Virus record (IMG/VR): IMGVR_UViG_3300042473_001265
Span: 1-64,000 of that record
Source of the DNA: a virus
Direction: 5' to 3' (one strand)
DNA: 64,000 bases
Shown: positions 8,160 to 15,827 of the stretch, one piece after another
Layout of the letters: each line of letters starts with the position of its first letter
Position numbering within the stretch: the stretch's first letter is position 1
Position numbers and translations under genes: made by a program
Notes under the pieces: model-generated
Seen by the model: the letters and a program-made list of their open reading frames with translations, nothing else
What the model was told of the DNA's origin: nothing
The model's database searches: none

Positions 8160-8868
8160 CTGTGTAGACGTTTACCAGTACGGGTCTATAGATCGCATCA
8201 GTCCCGAAGCGCCGGTGCCGGTGTTCAAGCTTCTTTACGAACTGTCACGCCCCGGCATGGCCGGCAATGTCAATGACAATTTGATAGCACTGGGTTGCAA
8301 TGTAAAGTACATCACAGACGGCCCGCCCAGTACCAAAACCAGATTGATCGATGCACGAAGCAAACAGCACATTGTTAGAATAGACAACGATACACAATCA
8401 TCAGGCATACAAGCCGGATCATGGCCCGTGGGCATCAACAACTACGATGCCATTGTGATTTCGGACTACAACAAAGGCTTTGTAAGTTACGAAGCAATTG
8501 AATGGGTACGCAAAGAGTTTCGTGGCCCGATCTTTGTTGATACAAAAAAAACTGAGTTGGCAAGATTGGAAGGATGCATTGTAAAAATCAACGCACTGGA
8601 ACACAGTTTGTTGAAATCCGAATGCAGTGAACTGATTGTGACCAGCGGCAAAGACGGCGCAAAATACAAAGGAAACAGTTATCAAACACCACTGGTCGAA
8701 GTGACAGATGTGTGTGGTGCCGGTGATACCTTTTTGTCTGCACTGGTTGTAGAATTTTTAAATACAGGCTGCATGAAGAAATCCATAGATTTTGCCAATC
8801 GGGCAGCAGCCGTCACTGTGCAACACACCGGTGTGTATGCACCAACACTAGAGGAAATTCAATGTTGA
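8110..8868 (+). CDS. hldE: PfkB-family kinase, heptose-7-phosphate kinase type (HldE N-terminal type)
   Basis: 252 residues from ATG 8110, overlapping the previous gene by 50 bases. Shows the ribokinase-family features: an early GDDCVDVY strand, RISPEAPVPVF, PGMAGNV.DNL (substrate loop, residues 48-58), SDYNKG (118-123) and DVCGAGDTF (200-208) with D206 as catalytic base. RISPEAPVPV and SDYxKG are close to bacterial HldE. It is shorter than the usual domain of about 320 residues. Expected reaction: phosphorylation of heptose 7-phosphate at C1. Confidence 0.8.
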   Translation: MATPQQKKFNILLLGDDCVDVYQYGSIDRISPEAPVPVFKLLYELSRPGMAGNVNDNLIALGCNVKYITDGPPSTKTRLIDARSKQHIVRIDNDTQSSGIQAGSWPVGINNYDAIVISDYNKGFVSYEAIEWVRKEFRGPIFVDTKKTELARLEGCIVKINALEHSLLKSECSELIVTSGKDGAKYKGNSYQTPLVEVTDVCGAGDTFLSALVVEFLNTGCMKKSIDFANRAAAVTVQHTGVYAPTLEEIQC

Positions 8869-9221
8869 GATTAGAAGGTTTTGTAGAAAAAGGCTGGGGT
8901 TCAGAACTGATATGGGCCACCACGGACAAGTACTGCGGCAAGCTGTTGAAATTCAACAAGGATGCCAAATTCAGCATGCACTTTCATGCAGAAAAAGATG
9001 AGTCGTGGTATGTGCTGGATGGAAAGTTTGTTGTCAAGTTTATTGAAACACGCGATGCCAGCCAGCACGAAACAGAACTGACAGCAGGCTGCGTCTGGCG
9101 CAATAGACCATTGCAACCGCACCAGGTGATCTGTTTGGAAGCCGGAACCATCATTGAAGTAAGCACTGCCGACAGTATAGCAGACAATTACCGTGTGGGC
9201 AAGGGTGACAGCCAAAAATGA
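8862..9221 (+). CDS. Cupin, sugar-phosphate isomerase-like
   Basis: 119 residues. EKGWGSELIW then SMHFHAEKDESWYVLDGKF and PLQPHQVICL form a one-domain cupin with His ligands in MHFHAEK..E and PHQ. The WGSE start and the overall pattern resemble the cupin domain fused to mannose-1-phosphate guanylyltransferases. In the heptose operon it may act on a sugar phosphate or nucleotide sugar. It overlaps both neighbours (7 and 4 bases), so it is co-translated with them. Confidence 0.7.
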   Translation: MLRLEGFVEKGWGSELIWATTDKYCGKLLKFNKDAKFSMHFHAEKDESWYVLDGKFVVKFIETRDASQHETELTAGCVWRNRPLQPHQVICLEAGTIIEVSTADSIADNYRVGKGDSQK

Positions 9222-9700
9222 GAACAGTATATTTAGATATGGATGATGTAATTGCAGACTTCAACGCCTATGCAATCAGTGTGTTGCGTAAAAAACAAGA
9301 TGACGAACGCTGGGAACACAAGGAGTGGACACGACTACGGGATAATCCACGTCTGTATAGAGACTTAGATAAAACAGCAGAAGCGGACACTATTGTTACG
9401 GCTTGCAAAGAAAAATGCAAATCCAATAATTGGAATTTGATGTTTTTAACAGCAGTACCCAAAGGCAATGATGTTAAGTGGGCCTTCTATGATAAAGTGC
9501 ATTGGGCCACCATTCACTACCCGGATATTCCTGTAATGTTTGGACCATATAGTCATGATAAACATGTGCATTGTAACCCAGGTGATGTTTTAATTGACGA
9601 CCGTACCAGCAACTGTGAAGAATGGCAGAATGCTGGTGGTGTTGCTATACAACATCGTGGAGACATTGACAAAACATTACAAGAAATTTTAAATTTATGA
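9218..9700 (+). CDS. HAD hydrolase, 5'(3')-nucleotidase-like
   Basis: 160 residues. LDMDDVIADFNA is HAD motif I (D6xD8). FLTAVPKGND supplies motif II and LIDDRTSNCEEWQNAGGVAI motif IV, which together match phage and mitochondrial-type deoxyribonucleotidases. Within this operon it might instead fill the step of GmhB (removal of the 7-phosphate from heptose 1,7-bisphosphate), but motif I (DMDDV rather than DRDGT) argues for the nucleotidase subfamily. The substrate is unresolved. Confidence 0.7.
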   Translation: MRTVYLDMDDVIADFNAYAISVLRKKQDDERWEHKEWTRLRDNPRLYRDLDKTAEADTIVTACKEKCKSNNWNLMFLTAVPKGNDVKWAFYDKVHWATIHYPDIPVMFGPYSHDKHVHCNPGDVLIDDRTSNCEEWQNAGGVAIQHRGDIDKTLQEILNL

Positions 9701-10473
9701 AAATTTTACTTACAGGTCATAAAGGTTTTATTGGCAGTCACATGTTGACTGCGTTAAAAAACGCAAATCACGAAGTGACCACATACGACTGGAACGACGG
9801 TGCCAGACCCGGTGTGATCGATCAAGATTGGGTCATACACCTGGGTGCCATCAGCAGTACCACAGAGCGTGATGTTGACCGAGTACTGCGTCAGAACTAT
9901 GAATTTTCTGCGGAACTGTTTGACGAATGCAAACGATTTGGTGTGAACTTTCAGTACGCCAGTTCGGCCAGTGTGTATGGCCTGATCAGTGACTTTGCTG
10001 AACACAGTCCAGTTGATCCCAAAACTCCTTACGCCTGGAGCAAGTATTTGTTTGAGCGACATCATGCCCGACATCAAGGTGGCAACACAGCACAAGGGTT
10101 CCGCTATTTCAATGTGTACGGATCTCAAGGTGAAGACCACAAAGGCAATCAGGCCAGTCCGCACAGCCAGTTTCGGCGACAGGCCGAAACCACTGGCACT
10201 ATCAAGGTGTTTGAAAACAGTGAATTGTATCATCGAGACTTTGTGCATGTGAGCAAGATCGTTGACACACACCTGCGGTTCATGTCAATTCCTGAAAGTG
10301 GCATATGGAATGTGGGCACTGGTAAGCCACAGAGTTTTATGGAGGTGGCGAAACAATACGGAGTGCCGATCACCACTGTGCCCATGCCGGATATACTTAA
10401 AGATTCATATCAAAAGTACACCTGTGCTGACATGACCAAATACAATGCCACACTGAAAAAATATTCAGTTTGA
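9697..10473 (+). CDS. hldD: ADP-heptose 6-epimerase-like (HldD)
   Basis: 258 residues, extended short-chain dehydrogenase. GHKGFIGS (7-14) binds NAD(P); Y112-x3-K116 is the catalytic pair. Segments AISSTTERD, YASSASVYG..SDF, GFRYFNVYGSQGEDHKG, LYHRDFVHV and the ending PMPDILKDSYQKYT align closely with HldD/RfaD, which inverts C6 of ADP-D-glycero-D-manno-heptose. Somewhat shorter than bacterial HldD (about 310). Last gene of an operon with both HldE activities, making an ADP-L-heptose branch the best reading. Confidence 0.8.
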   Translation: MKILLTGHKGFIGSHMLTALKNANHEVTTYDWNDGARPGVIDQDWVIHLGAISSTTERDVDRVLRQNYEFSAELFDECKRFGVNFQYASSASVYGLISDFAEHSPVDPKTPYAWSKYLFERHHARHQGGNTAQGFRYFNVYGSQGEDHKGNQASPHSQFRRQAETTGTIKVFENSELYHRDFVHVSKIVDTHLRFMSIPESGIWNVGTGKPQSFMEVAKQYGVPITTVPMPDILKDSYQKYTCADMTKYNATLKKYSV

Positions 10474-10499
10474 ATTTGGTCACTGTGTCAAGATAAATT

Positions 10500-10760
10500 A
10501 TGTCCATGTCAACCGCTGTTGCAAAACGATCTAAAACTTTCAGTTTCGAACTGCGAGCAGCTGAGAGTTTTCAACACACCCGAAAAATTTCCAAACCGTT
10601 TGGGGCGCTGGACTCTGTGATCAACTGGTGTAAAAGCGAATGCACCGGTGAGTGGCGCTGGGAATTGGTAACAGTCAGTTCGGATATAAGTCCGGGACAA
10701 TATATTTTTTACTTTGATTCAGATCGCGATTGTGCAGCATTTTCGCTGCAATGGTGTTAG
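10500..10760 (+). CDS. Small W-terminal family protein (member 3)
   Basis: 86 residues from ATG 10500. Middle VINWCKSECTGEWRWEL, ending YIFYFDSDRDCAAFSLQWC, the same closing pattern as the proteins at 6476 and 6747. Function unknown. Confidence 0.55.
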   Translation: MSMSTAVAKRSKTFSFELRAAESFQHTRKISKPFGALDSVINWCKSECTGEWRWELVTVSSDISPGQYIFYFDSDRDCAAFSLQWC

Positions 10761-10774
10761 TACTTTTGCTGTAC

Positions 10775-10803
10775 TTGACTCCAAACCCTAGATCAGCTAT
10801 AAT
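10775..10803 (+). promoter_or_regulatory. Early promoter (TTGACT-N17-TATAAT)
   Basis: -35 10775-10780, -10 10798-10803; leader of about 19 bases with TAGGAAA before ATG 10829. Confidence 0.75.
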
Positions 10804-10828
10804 ACAAGCTCACTCACTAGGAAACACC

Positions 10829-11053
10829 ATGGATATTCACCTTACAAATCTCACTCCGTACCAGGTCGAAATGCTGGACACAATGTGGCATCTTGACAGC
10901 GAATCAGAATACCTGGACTGGTACGAACAGCTCACAGCCGAAGAGCAATGCTGTGCCGATGTGCTACAACGCTTGGTGATTCTTGAGGCCATGGAAGAAA
11001 CTCTGGGCAACTGTGCTGAAGCCCGTTCAGTGCTGCAACAATTTCGGTTATGA
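10829..11053 (+). CDS. Small acidic phage protein
   Basis: 74 residues from ATG 10829 with a good ribosome site; upstream in-frame codons lie inside the promoter. Mostly helical and acidic (YQVEMLDTMWHLDSESEYLD). Similar short proteins are common in cyanophages, function unknown. 4-base overlap with the next gene. Confidence 0.6.
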   Translation: MDIHLTNLTPYQVEMLDTMWHLDSESEYLDWYEQLTAEEQCCADVLQRLVILEAMEETLGNCAEARSVLQQFRL

Positions 11054-11268
11054 ACCAAGACGGCCGAACAATCGAACATGTGATGCGTGACATCAAGAGC
11101 CTGACAGAGTATCAGGTTCAGATCACTATTCCGGAAGGATTTAGGTTTTCTGGAGTGGTGCCGTTTGACATGAACATTGTGGCCGGCGAAGCTTTTGTCA
11201 CAGTGGTAGCACCCAGCTGGGACGAAGCAGTGTTGAGAGTGCAGGATTTTTTCAAACAACCTCAATAG
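11050..11268 (+). CDS. Small protein of unknown function
   Basis: 72 residues. Alternating hydrophobic strands (YQVQITIPEGFRFSG, AFVTVVAPSWDEAVLRV) suggest a small alpha/beta fold. Coupled to the gene before it by ATGA. Not recognised. Confidence 0.55.
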   Translation: MNQDGRTIEHVMRDIKSLTEYQVQITIPEGFRFSGVVPFDMNIVAGEAFVTVVAPSWDEAVLRVQDFFKQPQ

Positions 11269-11279
11269 GCGAATTTATT

Positions 11280-11624
11280 GTGACTGAAGAAATTGACGAA
11301 CGGCCAACCATGTTTGCCATCATGTGGAACTGCAATGGACTGGAAGCTGTGGTTCGTGTGCCCAATCCGGCTGACCGTACATTTGCACTGTTAAAGGGTG
11401 TTGAACCACCAAGGCCGCCCAACATCATGCATTGGGAATTGCGAGCTAGATACAATAGCCAACGCCACTACGAAATCTACGTCATTACTGCACAACCGGG
11501 TATCACTGAAGATGACATTCGTGACATGTTCGAAGCTGATCCACAAACAGCAGCCGACACCATTCGGCGCATTGGTCACAAGCACTACAGTGATAGACAA
11601 ATCAAGAAAGAGGTGATTGTATGA
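11280..11624 (+). CDS. Small protein of unknown function
   Basis: 114 residues with a GTG start at 11280. N-terminal half rich in strands (MFAIMWNCNGLEAVVRV), C-terminal half helical and charged (ADTIRRIGHKHYSDRQIKKE). Last gene of the unit started at 10775. Not recognised. Confidence 0.55.
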   Translation: MTEEIDERPTMFAIMWNCNGLEAVVRVPNPADRTFALLKGVEPPRPPNIMHWELRARYNSQRHYEIYVITAQPGITEDDIRDMFEADPQTAADTIRRIGHKHYSDRQIKKEVIV

Positions 11625-11659
11625 TATCTCCATAAATTATTACCAGTTTCAAGTTATAG

Positions 11660-11688
11660 TTGACACAAATTAATTTTTATGTTAACAT
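11660..11688 (+). promoter_or_regulatory. Early promoter (TTGACA-N17-TAACAT)
   Basis: Perfect -35 at 11660-11665, weaker -10 at 11683-11688; about 65-base leader to ATG 11761. Confidence 0.6.
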
Positions 11689-11760
11689 ACAATTTCAATT
11701 ATCGATGGACATGCCACTGGCTACGCCGGAGAAAATCACAATTTAAAAAGGTATTTAGAA

Positions 11761-12966
11761 ATGACAACAAACTTTATTTCACCCGCTGTACCGCAGAGTT
11801 ATGCGGATCAACAGAACGCACAGTACAATCACAGTGGTTCTAAATTCGTTGACCTAAAACAGCGTTTCAATGACACACTCTCCACTCTTCTGTCCATGAA
11901 GTCCTCAGGAGTTCGAAGTCAACTCAAGAATGCCATTGCGGTATTCCAAAAAAACAATCCACTTGTTAAATGTTTTGAAGACTTGCAACTATGCGTGGCT
12001 GGTCTTACTCCCATGTCGGACATTTTGATCGACATCACAATCCAACGAATTCTTAACCTAACCTGGGTAATTGAAATACTTAGAAACTTCCGCGAGGTGC
12101 AAGCTGATCCTATTAAACTATATGAGGTCACAGGCGGCGGAGATTTAGCCAAATTATATCCTGTGGGCACTAAATTATTTGCAAGTTGGGACGCCCAACA
12201 CACAGCAATTGTGTATTGGATTATTGCAGTTATGATTTTTAATCAAGATCCTCGTAAGGTTATGGTTCCCAGTATTCTTTACAAAATAAAAAATCGTGCA
12301 GATATTCGTGAAAACTTTGTGAGTGGCAATAGTGACATTGGTAAATTGCGTTTAGACAGTATTGACTTGTACCGTCAGATGGTGCTAGGTGTTCGACTTG
12401 ATGGCAGTAAAAAGAGTGAATGGGTTGAAGCCGAGCTAAAACAACAATACCTAGAACAAGCAGGATTGTTTGTTACAGCGGAAAAGTTTGGAGACACACA
12501 TATGTCAGGTGCTATCAGTCGTATGACAGAAATCGACAAATACACCAGTGACACTATTCGTAAATTCTGTATGTACACTACCACCATTCCTACTCCGCGG
12601 AATATTGTTTCGCAGGAGATTGAGATCATGTGTGCATGGTTTAACATGGCCAAAGAAGATGGAATAGACTACACCGATGATGAAATTGTTAGTCTAGGAG
12701 ATCACTTGCATCAATTATTTGGGTCAGACTTTTACGAATCAAGTGATTTTTGGGTAAAGGTGCGCAAGGCTTATGAGAATTGGCATAAAAAATACTATGC
12801 AAATATGCCGGTACAGCATCAACCCAAACACATCAAGGTGGCTAAAAATTGGAATACAGGTGGTACATTTTTGTGGCATCAATTGTCCAAAACGTGGACA
12901 GGTGGACGCATTCCTGCCTTGAACAGTAGCGTTCCATTTATACCTGCTCGAAAGGATTTATATTAA
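11761..12966 (+). CDS. ParB/sulfiredoxin-fold domain protein, possible restriction-type subunit
   Basis: 401 residues. DITIQRILNLTWVIEIL, then an ADPIKLYEV strand, then FASWDAQHTAIVYW (about residues 141-154) follow the ParB-like layout in which an IxR...N helix is followed by a D-G/A-Q-H-R/T loop, as in ParB, DGQHR and DUF262 proteins. The C-terminal 200 residues are helical and unassigned. It is followed after 1 base by a protein with an HNH-like motif. DUF262 plus HNH (DUF1524) is the makeup of GmrSD-type modification-dependent nucleases, so a split phage relative is possible but unproven. It might instead be a free phage ParB-like protein. Confidence 0.5.
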   Translation: MTTNFISPAVPQSYADQQNAQYNHSGSKFVDLKQRFNDTLSTLLSMKSSGVRSQLKNAIAVFQKNNPLVKCFEDLQLCVAGLTPMSDILIDITIQRILNLTWVIEILRNFREVQADPIKLYEVTGGGDLAKLYPVGTKLFASWDAQHTAIVYWIIAVMIFNQDPRKVMVPSILYKIKNRADIRENFVSGNSDIGKLRLDSIDLYRQMVLGVRLDGSKKSEWVEAELKQQYLEQAGLFVTAEKFGDTHMSGAISRMTEIDKYTSDTIRKFCMYTTTIPTPRNIVSQEIEIMCAWFNMAKEDGIDYTDDEIVSLGDHLHQLFGSDFYESSDFWVKVRKAYENWHKKYYANMPVQHQPKHIKVAKNWNTGGTFLWHQLSKTWTGGRIPALNSSVPFIPARKDLY

Positions 12967-12967
12967 T

Positions 12968-13543
12968 ATGCCTACACTACAAGAAAGCATGCAGAACATG
13001 CGTGTTAAAAATTATACTAGGGTCAAGCGTAACGACAAGGCATATCGTCAGTGCGAGGAATGGGCAGTTGTAGCCCTTGAACGCCTATTAAAGTTATATC
13101 GTAACAATGTCGTTGAAGAAGATATGCAAGCTCGTTTATGGCGTGATGATATGGACAAAGCTATTCGTCGTTATCAGGAGTATGCTATTCAGGGACGAAT
13201 CAAAAGCCACTACAACCAAAGTGGGGTCAGTTTAGCTGCCAAGGATGTGACGTTTGAGCATGTAATTCCACTTTGTGTGGTTCGTGATCTCTTAATTGAT
13301 GGCAAAATAACTATTCAGCAGGCTATCAACATGCCTACCTGTCGGGTGAGCAAAAAAGTCGACAAAGCCTTGCGTGAAGCCAGTTTGCATGATAGCACTC
13401 CAGACGGATGGACTTTTTTCAAACGCTACCAGCTAATTGCACCAGATATTGAAATTAAAACTTTTAACGGCAAGTCAATAGACAATCTTGACACTTGGAC
13501 GTTAGAAGACCACTATCGTTTTTTTAATGTTGTGGAGGAATAA
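12968..13543 (+). CDS. HNH-like protein paired with the ParB-like gene
   Basis: 191 residues. The N-terminal half is helical and basic. TFEHVIPLCVVRDLL (about 96-110) resembles the EHxxP core of HNH nucleases such as DUF1524. A segment NMPTCRVSKKVDKAL follows, where HNH proteins carry an N..L.....N/H helix. No clear second His-Asn pair is visible, so nuclease activity is uncertain. It starts 1 base after the previous stop, so the two are almost certainly co-translated. Confidence 0.45.
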   Translation: MPTLQESMQNMRVKNYTRVKRNDKAYRQCEEWAVVALERLLKLYRNNVVEEDMQARLWRDDMDKAIRRYQEYAIQGRIKSHYNQSGVSLAAKDVTFEHVIPLCVVRDLLIDGKITIQQAINMPTCRVSKKVDKALREASLHDSTPDGWTFFKRYQLIAPDIEIKTFNGKSIDNLDTWTLEDHYRFFNVVEE

Positions 13544-13544
13544 C

Positions 13545-13976
13545 ATGAATACAAATATGGTAAAACCACAACTTTTAATGTTTGCATACGGGATGAATAC
13601 CAATCAGGATGAGATGACACGCCGTTGCCCTGGTGCCCGAAGCATGGGTCATGCTCGCCTGATTGATCATGTGTTTCGTTTTGCGTTTCATGCTGATGTT
13701 GAAGCATGTGAAGGCAGCTATGTTGACGGAGTACTATGGGAAATCACTCCGGAGAATCTTGAGGCACTGGACCAGTTGGAAGGATATCCCAGCTATTACG
13801 ATCGCTGTGCTCTTGAAGTGGTGCATGAGTCAAGGACCTATCATGCACTGACTTATCGGATGCAGCCAGGACACCCGGATGCTGCACCCATCAATCGATA
13901 TTTTGACCTGGTGCTGGAGGGCTATCAATCACACAGTGTACCCGTAGAACAACTGTATAATTCTATAGTACTTTAG
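13545..13976 (+). CDS. Gamma-glutamylcyclotransferase-like protein
   Basis: 143 residues from ATG 13545. LLMFAYGMNTNQDEM is the YGSN-like binding loop (here YGMN), then RCPGARSMGHARL and DGVLWEITPENLEALDQLEGYP, which contain the catalytic-type Glu and the typical strand order of the GGCT/AIG2 fold. The family cleaves gamma-glutamyl compounds to 5-oxoproline, but the phage substrate is not known. A strong terminator follows immediately. Confidence 0.75.
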   Translation: MNTNMVKPQLLMFAYGMNTNQDEMTRRCPGARSMGHARLIDHVFRFAFHADVEACEGSYVDGVLWEITPENLEALDQLEGYPSYYDRCALEVVHESRTYHALTYRMQPGHPDAAPINRYFDLVLEGYQSHSVPVEQLYNSIVL

Positions 13977-14011
13977 TACTACTTTTTGCACCGTAAAGTA
14001 GTACTTTTTTT
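13975..14011 (+). terminator. Rho-independent terminator
   Basis: Perfect 11-base stem AGTACTACTTT / AAAGTAGTACT with a 9-base loop and a T run. It ends the 11761-13976 unit; its left arm overlaps the stop codon. Confidence 0.9.
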
Positions 14012-14025
14012 ATGTGCGAAAAAGG

Positions 14026-14054
14026 TTGACCCCAAATGCCCAAAATGCTATAAT
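14026..14054 (+). promoter_or_regulatory. Early promoter (TTGACC-N17-TATAAT)
   Basis: -35 14026-14031, -10 14049-14054; leader with CAGGAGT before ATG 14084. Confidence 0.8.
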
Positions 14055-14083
14055 ATACACATAAACAGCAAACAGGAGTCAGA

Positions 14084-14359
14084 ATGTTTTACATCGTCGC
14101 AAAAGCTACCGGTCTTATCGTAACAGACGGTCCCAACCGAACCCGTGCATACAAAACTTTCCCTGCGGCTCACGCCACCCGCACTCGTCTTTGCCGCAAA
14201 GCAGGTTGGACTGTGGACCAACTGAACATTGTGAGCCGTGACACTTACCGGACTCCCAAGATGACTGTGAAGAATTTGATGACTGGCGCACCTGTGGAAA
14301 TTGATGCAGACACTCCTTGGTCGTGCAACCCTGCGTCAGAAACTTACTGGTCAATGTAA
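14084..14359 (+). CDS. Small basic phage protein
   Basis: 91 residues, basic N-terminal half (YKTFPAAHATRTRLCRKAGW), Pro/Thr-rich C-terminal half. Own promoter and ribosome site. A similar small protein is familiar from T4-like marine phages but its function is unknown. Confidence 0.6.
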   Translation: MFYIVAKATGLIVTDGPNRTRAYKTFPAAHATRTRLCRKAGWTVDQLNIVSRDTYRTPKMTVKNLMTGAPVEIDADTPWSCNPASETYWSM

Positions 14360-14393
14360 AACGGTTGACAGTAATTGCCAAAACCGTTATAAT
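14360..14393 (+). promoter_or_regulatory. Early promoter with flanking inverted repeat
   Basis: -35 TTGACA 14365-14370 and -10 TATAAT 14388-14393, 17-base spacer. A 7-base inverted repeat, AACGGTT (14360-14366) and AACCGTT (14382-14388), brackets the spacer and touches both hexamers, so it could serve as an operator. Confidence 0.7.
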
Positions 14394-14425
14394 TAACACA
14401 TACAGAAACAAAACAGGAGTTAGAT

Positions 14426-14821
14426 ATGGAATTCGCAATCTTTGCAGCAGTAGCAATTTTGTCACATTTTATTTCAGCAGGAATTGTTGGATCACTCCAA
14501 TCAAAGTTTGCTAAACTGCAAGACTTAGGTGGGATTTTATCTGTAATCTTATTCTTTGGGTTGTACTTTGGCGGGTTAGGGATTTATAATCATTACAATA
14601 AATCCGCCAACATGGAAACAACTGCAACTAAGTTAACCAAACAAATTCTTGAACAAAATAAGTTAACATTCTTGAGGTCCGAAGTTATTGCAAATAATGA
14701 CACTACACTTGTTCAAAAGATATTTACAAAAGAACTTACTACACTAGAGTGTACCAGTACCCTCAAAGATGACATTGTGTCGACTAATTGTAAGCAGACG
14801 TTTAAAATTAATCAAAGCTAA
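14426..14821 (+). CDS. Membrane protein of unknown function
   Basis: 131 residues. Two hydrophobic segments (about 3-24 and 36-54) followed by a soluble part with two cysteines (LECTST..., TNCKQTF) that could form a disulfide outside the membrane. AGGAG ribosome site. No family recognised; the layout resembles small phage inner-membrane proteins that alter the envelope. Codons are more A/T-rich than in neighbours. Confidence 0.6.
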   Translation: MEFAIFAAVAILSHFISAGIVGSLQSKFAKLQDLGGILSVILFFGLYFGGLGIYNHYNKSANMETTATKLTKQILEQNKLTFLRSEVIANNDTTLVQKIFTKELTTLECTSTLKDDIVSTNCKQTFKINQS

Positions 14822-14839
14822 TTTACAAAAGGAAAAAAT

Positions 14840-15085
14840 ATGACTATTGTAGTATGCATTATAGTATTTGCAGGGCTTGTTTGGTTTCTTCTGAAAGACA
14901 CACACAAATCTCCAGCGCCCATGACCGAGCATGAATTAGATAACGAAGGGTTGAGTCCTCAAGAAATTCGAAGAGAACTCCGAGCTCAAAGAAATGAAGC
15001 AAGGATTCATAGTCAAACGCAGAGTCAAGCTATTAGAACTGCTAACCAAGTTTCTAAGACCGTTGTTAAAATGTTAAAAAAATAA
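14840..15085 (+). CDS. Small membrane-anchored coiled protein
   Basis: 81 residues. One N-terminal membrane segment (TIVVCIIVFAGLVWFLL), then a charged helical region (PQEIRRELRAQRNEARIHSQ) likely to form a coiled coil, ending in Lys. AAAGGAAA ribosome site. Probably works with the membrane protein just upstream. Not recognised. Confidence 0.6.
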   Translation: MTIVVCIIVFAGLVWFLLKDTHKSPAPMTEHELDNEGLSPQEIRRELRAQRNEARIHSQTQSQAIRTANQVSKTVVKMLKK

Positions 15086-15100
15086 TATGACTGATTTTGG

Positions 15101-15129
15101 TTGACCAATAATTGCCATTCTGCTATAAT
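15101..15129 (+). promoter_or_regulatory. Early promoter (TTGACC-N17-TATAAT)
   Basis: -35 15101-15106, -10 15124-15129; leader with AAGGAGT before ATG 15159. Confidence 0.8.
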
Positions 15130-15158
15130 TAACACTTAAACAGCAACAAGGAGTCACT

Positions 15159-15416
15159 ATGTCAGCACTGAACACTTACCTGGATCGTAAAAATTCTTTT
15201 GCCAAACTGTTTGGACAGCGAGCCCTGAGCCTGCAGAACGCCACAGATCGTCAGCGTATTGCAGACAGCATTGATGCTGACCTAAGCCCAGAGAATTTGA
15301 CCTGCGATGGTGAACTGAGCCGCAGTCAAGTTCAGACTCGCTACCGTGCCTTGACAGCCGCCGCCAAAGAACTCCAGAAGCTGGACCCTTCAGTTAAGTT
15401 TTACGAATTTGCTTGA
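15159..15416 (+). CDS. Small helical phage protein
   Basis: 85 residues, helical and charged (ALNTYLDRKNSFAKLFGQRA, then RALTAAAKELQKLDP). Strong ribosome site. Not recognised. First gene of a tightly packed run of small genes that reaches 16863. Confidence 0.6.
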   Translation: MSALNTYLDRKNSFAKLFGQRALSLQNATDRQRIADSIDADLSPENLTCDGELSRSQVQTRYRALTAAAKELQKLDPSVKFYEFA

Positions 15417-15426
15417 GAGTCCAAAA

Positions 15427-15714
15427 ATGAAGTGCAATCGATGCGGACACGATGACCTGGGCACAGGCGACACAGCTCACCCATGCGGTCCTGTAAATGT
15501 CATGCCCATCGTGACTGATAATAAATTCAAGTTCTGGGCTGATCCTAGGTTTGAAATCCTGGCAGAAATGGACAAACTATTGAACGGTAGCAAGATCTGG
15601 GGTGGCCAGGAATGGAGCTATCATCCTATTCATCCTGTGAAATATCGTCCTGTGGCTGAAAAAGTTCGAGCAGCAATGGATGCATTAAAAGCAGAATACG
15701 GAATTGAAGAATGA
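15427..15714 (+). CDS. Small zinc-ribbon-like protein
   Basis: 95 residues from ATG 15427. MKCNRCGHDDLGTGDTAHPC opens with a CxxC pair and a later His/Cys that could bind zinc. The rest is helical and ends KAEYGIEE. Function unknown. 4-base overlap with the next short gene. Confidence 0.6.
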   Translation: MKCNRCGHDDLGTGDTAHPCGPVNVMPIVTDNKFKFWADPRFEILAEMDKLLNGSKIWGGQEWSYHPIHPVKYRPVAEKVRAAMDALKAEYGIEE

Positions 15715-15827
15715 CATTGTATACCATAAGTTGGACTCAACCTTACACAGCCTGGACTCCTTGGGAGTTGCCCATAACTGACCTGACTGCGGCTCAGGCA
15801 GTTATCAAAAGGATTCAAGCACTATGA
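15711..15827 (+). CDS. 38-residue peptide
   Basis: Short frame MTLYTISWTQPYTAWTPWEL... with 4-base overlaps at both ends (stop of the previous gene 15712-15714, start of the next 15824). The double coupling supports that it is translated. Four Trp in 38 residues. Function unknown. Confidence 0.5.
   Translation: MTLYTISWTQPYTAWTPWELPITDLTAAQAVIKRIQAL

Noticed and set aside
9218-9700. Firm assignment of the HAD gene as GmhB
   Set aside because: Motif I is DMDDV and motif IV DDR..NCEEW, which fit 5'(3')-nucleotidases better; left as an open possibility.
9754-10272. Minus-strand frame opposite hldD
   Set aside because: The plus strand encodes a clear HldD; the antisense translation has no recognisable domain.
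11761-12966. Reading the ParB-like gene as a partition protein (plasmid-like replication)
   Set aside because: No ParA-type gene or centromere-like repeats nearby, and the partner looks like an HNH protein.
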